A DNA stretch of 64,000 nucleotides, taken from NCBI RefSeq assembly GCF_001522545.3, contig NC_031799.1, forward strand, positions 46,753,929-46,817,928. Reading direction: 5' to 3'. The first letter of the stretch is position 1. Each line of letters begins with the position of its first letter. The position numbers and the translations under genes are program-made. Below, piece after piece: positions 60,412 through 64,000 of this stretch. The notes beneath the pieces were generated by a model. The model ran no database searches. It was not told the origin of the DNA and was given only the letters and a program-made list of their open reading frames with translations. This DNA is from Parus major (taxonomy: Eukaryota > Chordata > Aves > Passeriformes > Paridae).

Positions 60412-61170
60412 TCATGACCAATGAGGGCAAACATACCTTCTGGAAAGGGTATTGTTACTACTGGCCTGGGCCTTTTTTCCTTCAAGTACAAACATTAGGG
60501 GATTAGGTGTGACCGATTCAGCTGCAGACACTCTTCTAACACCGTTGATGGCAGTTTTTGTCTCTTGAAGTGGCCGGTATTGTGGCCATACTTTGCTGGA
60601 AATAATGGTAATATCCACGCCTGTATCTAACAATGCTTGCAAATTTATTCATTCTTTTCCATTTATAATGGTTGTCTTTTGAACCGGGCAATCTTGCATT
60701 CGTAGTGTTAAATTCACAACTGGTCCTGTTGATCCAAAGCTAGCATCTCCTCTCATGGGTTGCATAGGTTGTGATCCTTTCATCATTGCAGATACAAGAT
60801 TTTGAAAGGGAATTATTTGTGCAATTTTACTGCCTTGAGGTATAAACAAAGGTGGCTGCAGTGTATAAGCAACAATTTGAATGTCTCCAGTATAGTCTGT
60901 GTCAATGACTATCACCAAAATCCCTTTTAGGCTCACCAGTAAACGTCCTATCAACAATGCCCCATGTTTAGAAGAGTGAATTGGACTTTTGAAGGTTGTA
61001 GGTATCTTTTGAGGCTGGTTGTCGATAAGGGTAACCCTTACTGCTGTTTCCAGGTCGATTCCCAAGCTACCTGTGGTTGCAGGGCATAGTTCTGTGTCTG
61101 GGGGGCAGCTACTGTTGTCTGTGTGCGACTGCCTTTCGCACTTTTCCATCTGTTTCCCGAGCCCTGGCAA
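60412..61170 (-). pseudogene. pro: ERV protease region with dUTPase domain, broken
   Basis: The part at 60649-61170 has dUTPase-like motifs (GSLGIDLET near 61050 and VIDTDYTGDIQI near 60890). The part at 60412-60642 begins at the aspartic protease active site, LDTGVD. A stop between 60642 and 60649 splits the two. A dUTPase domain next to the protease is typical of betaretroviruses and ERVK. Confidence 0.8.
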
Positions 61171-61276
61171 GCCCTGGTAGCATGAGTATTGTTTTGGCAG
61201 TTATCACACTGACATTGCCCATACATTGCTTACGTAGATGCCCGGTTTTTCCACATCGAAAACAAGCACCCATCGG
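61150..61276 (-). pseudogene. ERV nucleocapsid zinc knuckles, frameshifted
   Basis: Two CX2CX4HX4C knuckles are visible (CFRCGKTGHLRKQC, then CDNCQNNTHATRAC), but in different reading frames. A one-base deletion or equivalent therefore lies between them, near 61210-61225. Confidence 0.8.
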
Positions 61277-62866
61277 TCAAGGACGACCCCCTTTCACGAG
61301 AGGTTTCAGAGCCGTAGCAAAAGCTTGGGTCTGGTTGGTTTTCACATCCATCATTGTTTCATTTTGTTTTTTCACAGCACTTGCTACAGCTTCTGACAGA
61401 AACGCTGCTTGCTGTTGATATACTGAGTGGTCCATTTGTTCTAACATGGTTCCCAAATCGGCTGTGCGTGGAAGAGTAGCTAATATCATTTTGGCTTTAG
61501 GAGTTGCGTTTTTGAATGCAAAAGTCATTGTTAATTGCTCTTGTACTTCAGCAGTTAAGTCTGTTGCTTGATAGAGTGAGGTGACCAACCTGTTGACAAA
61601 AGAGTCAAAAGACTCATTCATTCCCTGTTTGATAGTGGTATAACTTGGTGCTTTCTTACCAGCTGGAATCCTCCAGAGGGCTTGCTTTGCCTCTTCAGCA
61701 GATGCATTATACAAGTCTGCTGGAAATTGCAACTGCTGTGCTGCTGATGCATAGATGCCTTTTCCCATCAGCATATCGATGGTGATGCCATGAAGAGGAT
61801 CAGTCAGCTGATGTGGCAAGACTTTCTTGCAGCCTGATTTCCATTCTCGCTCCCATAACACATATTGTGAAGGAGCGAGTAATAGCTTTGCTGTGGCCAT
61901 GCAATCGTCAGGTGACAGAACATTCGATGCAAAAATGTAATTGATCATTTGCTTGGGGGGCTCCAAATTGAGTCCATGCTGGGTAACTGTAGCTGGCAAT
62001 TGTTGCATTAATTTCCACTCAAAGTGTGAATAGCACACTCCTGGCTGGCCATTAGCAAGAGCCACTTGCTGCACTGGATAAGCATGTGGGGAACAGGCAG
62101 CTGCAGCTTCCCATTGCCTTTCTAAAATAGCATCCCTGATTACTCCAGACCAGTGACTATGAGGTTCAACTGGTCGTATCTTCATTCCCTCTGGGGTGGT
62201 AATTACCGTATCACCTACTGGCTGCCCTTCATGGGTATTCAGACTGCCCATTTTCTTTGTTATCTTTTCCAGTAGTTTATCTGATGGCTTTCTTTGTTTT
62301 GAAACTGTGACTTCGACTTTGGAGGGTATTTCGTCACCTTCATCAGCTGAACTTTCTTCCTTGGAGTCCTTTGTATGGTACCAGGAAGATGTACAGGCCT
62401 CGCCCCCTGTCCCTGTGTCGTGTTGTTCATTCACAGGAGATAAGGGGGGTGCACTTGGTATTATCGAGGTTGATTCTGTCACCTGATTGGCAATTTCTTT
62501 TGCACTAGCCTTAATAGACACTTCAATGTCTTTTGCAGGACTAGGATCAGTAAATAAGCGAGAGCTTGACTTTGCTGGCACTTCTGTGTCTTCCCCAGCA
62601 TTTTTTGTGCCGCTAGTGCCATACGCTTTTCTTTAGCAAATTCTTTAGCAGTTTTACTGCCATCAATAGTGGCATCCCATAAGGCATCTCCAATTTTTTG
62701 CCACTCTGTTCAGTTAAAGATTTCTGTGGGATCTTGCATGAATCCCTTTTCTTTTGCCCACTTACACAACTCTTGGAGATTTTTTGTGCTTATACTGACC
62801 TCTTGCTTAGTGAGAAATTCTGCCAGCAGTGATAATGCTGCTTCCTCTATCCATTTCCCGAGATAG
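61277..62866 (-). pseudogene. gag: ERV gag (matrix and capsid), broken
   Basis: The main open frame runs 62581 to 61277. Capsid features include a major-homology-region-like segment at about 61600-61640 (Q-G-x2-E-S-F-D-x-F-V-x-R-L). Upstream, homologous matrix-like frame extends to about 62866 but contains a TGA at 62710-62712. A TGA at 61277-61279 separates capsid from the nucleocapsid zinc knuckles. Betaretrovirus-like by inspection. Confidence 0.85.
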
Positions 62867-63032
62867 CGGTCTTACTGGCAGTTCGGAGGACAGCCATCAG
62901 TTCCTCTTTACCTCTCTCAGGCTCTTTGTGCCGAATTCTCTCCTTATTCCAGAATCCAGCAGATTCTTTAGTGCCTGTTTGCGGTGCCGAGCCTCTTGAG
63001 CAAGTCTTCAGGCAGTTTGCAGGCTTTTTGAG

Positions 63033-63050
63033 GTCCCTGTTTGGGTGCCA
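63033..63050 (-). other. Lysine-tRNA-type primer binding site
   Basis: In provirus sense it reads TGGCACCCAAACAGGGAC, two bases after the LTR. It differs at two positions from the common tRNA-Lys3 site, both G to A. This supports an ERVK (lysine-primed) assignment. Confidence 0.82.
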
Positions 63051-63052
63051 AT

Positions 63053-63439
63053 TGAAGGAGAAAGGTTCTGGAATCAAGAGACGACTCAGTATGAGTTTGC
63101 TGCTTGTTCCACTTTATTGCAGTTTCAGCAACAGTTTTATAGCATTAGTAAGGTAACACACGACACTTGTTCTGTAATAATTGGATAGTTGCTGTTGTTC
63201 ATGTGCTAATTTCTACTTTATTATTGGTCTAGGTCATGACACACTAGCCTCAGAAGATATGTTTTGCATTTAGCTACATTGTGAACTCTCATCCTGTTTA
63301 TTGCCACATTAGCCCTTAGTTTCTTCTTATCTTTGTTTGAATGTTGTGCCAAAGACTCATGCTAACTCAAAGTCAGGGTTGTGCAGGCCTTCCAAGGAGC
63401 CGTGGCCCGAGAAGAAAGCCACGCACACATTCCCCTACA
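63053..63439 (-). repeat. 5' LTR of the provirus
   Basis: The partner of the LTR at 55536-55915, 7 bp longer because of an indel near its U3 end, with local differences in the last 40 bases. It carries the same TATA box and poly(A) signal. Confidence 0.93.
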
Positions 63440-63445
63440 AGGTAA
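63440..63445. repeat. Target-site duplication, right copy (AGGTAA)
   Basis: Follows the ...CCCCTACA end of the LTR directly and continues into GAGC. Read across the empty site, this restores an AG/GTAAGA donor sequence, which shows that the insertion point was the exon-intron boundary. Confidence 0.93.
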
Positions 63446-64000
63446 GAGCTAGAGGAGTCATACGGTGGACATGTTGTTCTTCCAGTTACACAGATTGGGG
63501 GTTAAATCCAGGAGGAGATTTGGCATTGCTAAGGAACAGGCAGTCCTCCTCTACACTACACACAGTTTGGTGTACAGTCCTTTGCCCCACACTGCTGTAT
63601 AGATCCTGATGCACGGGCATCTTGGGCACAGTGGGAAACCCCTGTTGGGCTTCTCTAGCAGAGGCTGGTACCTGGGGCTGTGGGATGACTGGGGTCCAGT
63701 CCCAGTTACAGGAGCACTGCTGCCAGTGCTAGGGCATCCCCCTCCCAGGGCACCTGTGTGGGATTAGAGACTGACTCCTAGACCTGTCAAGTCCTGCCTA
63801 ATACTGAGCAAGGATTTGAGTCTTGTGTCTAAATCCAGACCTTAGAGTCCAAGTGCCAGTTGATACTGCAGTCAGTTGTTCTCCAGTTCTTGAATGAAGA
63901 TTTTGAGCCTGATCAAGTCCCATTCAATTCTTCTACAAATAATAAAACTTTGGTTTATTACTAAACCTTTAATAAACCTTTGGTTTACTAATGCTACTGT
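63446..64000 (+). other. APTX intron sequence beyond the provirus
   Basis: Continues the interrupted intron to the window end. No exon is recognised and the next APTX exon is not reached. A short AATAAACCTTTGGTTTA-type repeat is at about 63940-63990. Confidence 0.7.

Larger units (their letters stand above)
55536..63439 (-). mobile_element. Near full-length ERVK-like provirus in APTX, antisense
   Basis: A 7.9-kb provirus flanked by LTRs of 380 and 387 bp and by a perfect 6-bp duplication AGGTAA (55530-55535 and 63440-63445). In its own sense the order is 5' LTR (63053-63439), primer binding site, gag, protease region with dUTPase, reverse transcriptase, RNase H, integrase, env, polypurine tract, 3' LTR (55536-55915). 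The gag, dUTPase and pol parts look betaretrovirus/ERVK-like, the env looks alpharetrovirus-like. Stops and at least one frameshift break the genes, so it is coding-defective. It lies directly on an APTX splice donor. Confidence 0.95.

Overview
This window looks like genomic DNA of a bird, probably a songbird. It has three vertebrate genes with short introns, many CR1 LINE fragments, ERVK-type and other avian LTR elements, GC-rich CpG-island promoters and a 545-base assembly gap (34582-35126). SMU1, DNAJA1 and APTX are neighbours on human 9p and, by established synteny, on the avian Z chromosome, so a Z-linked origin is likely. That placement is inference, as is the songbird call, which rests on the look of the LTR families.

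Layout. From 1 to about 22.9 kb is gene-poor sequence upstream of SMU1. It contains CR1 fragments, two related LTRs in inverted orientation (about 17.05-17.77 kb on + and 21.96-22.68 kb on -), an LTR-like fragment near 8.2-8.5 kb, and a few exon-like blocks of unknown meaning at 11.6-15.0 kb. From 22.9 to 31.3 kb is SMU1 on the + strand, with all 12 coding exons encoding 513 residues and a promoter CpG island. From 31.6 to 37 kb are old CR1 copies, the gap, a TTA microsatellite and an LTR. From 38.1 to 46.8 kb is DNAJA1 on the - strand, with 8 coding exons encoding 397 residues. DNAJA1 and APTX share a bidirectional CpG-island promoter at about 46.8-47.4 kb that carries a perfect three-unit heat-shock element. 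From 47.4 kb to the window end is APTX (+). Five coding exons (258 codons) are visible. The exons for the catalytic histidine triad and the C-terminal zinc finger would lie beyond base 64000.

The standout is a near full-length ERV (55536-63439), antisense to APTX, with two LTRs, a lysine-type primer binding site, gag, protease, a dUTPase domain, pol and env. Its 6-bp target duplication is AGGTAA, the last two bases of an APTX exon plus the first four bases of the intron. The provirus therefore inserted exactly on an APTX splice donor, duplicated it, and left the exon with a weakened donor (GTAATG in place of GTAAGA). The ERV genes carry several stops and at least one frameshift, yet a block of about 280 bp in the two LTRs reads as identical.

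Together the cellular genes are housekeeping functions: spliceosome activation (SMU1), HSP70 co-chaperoning (DNAJA1) and DNA single-strand break end processing (APTX). SMU1 and DNAJA1 converge tail to tail; DNAJA1 and APTX diverge head to head.
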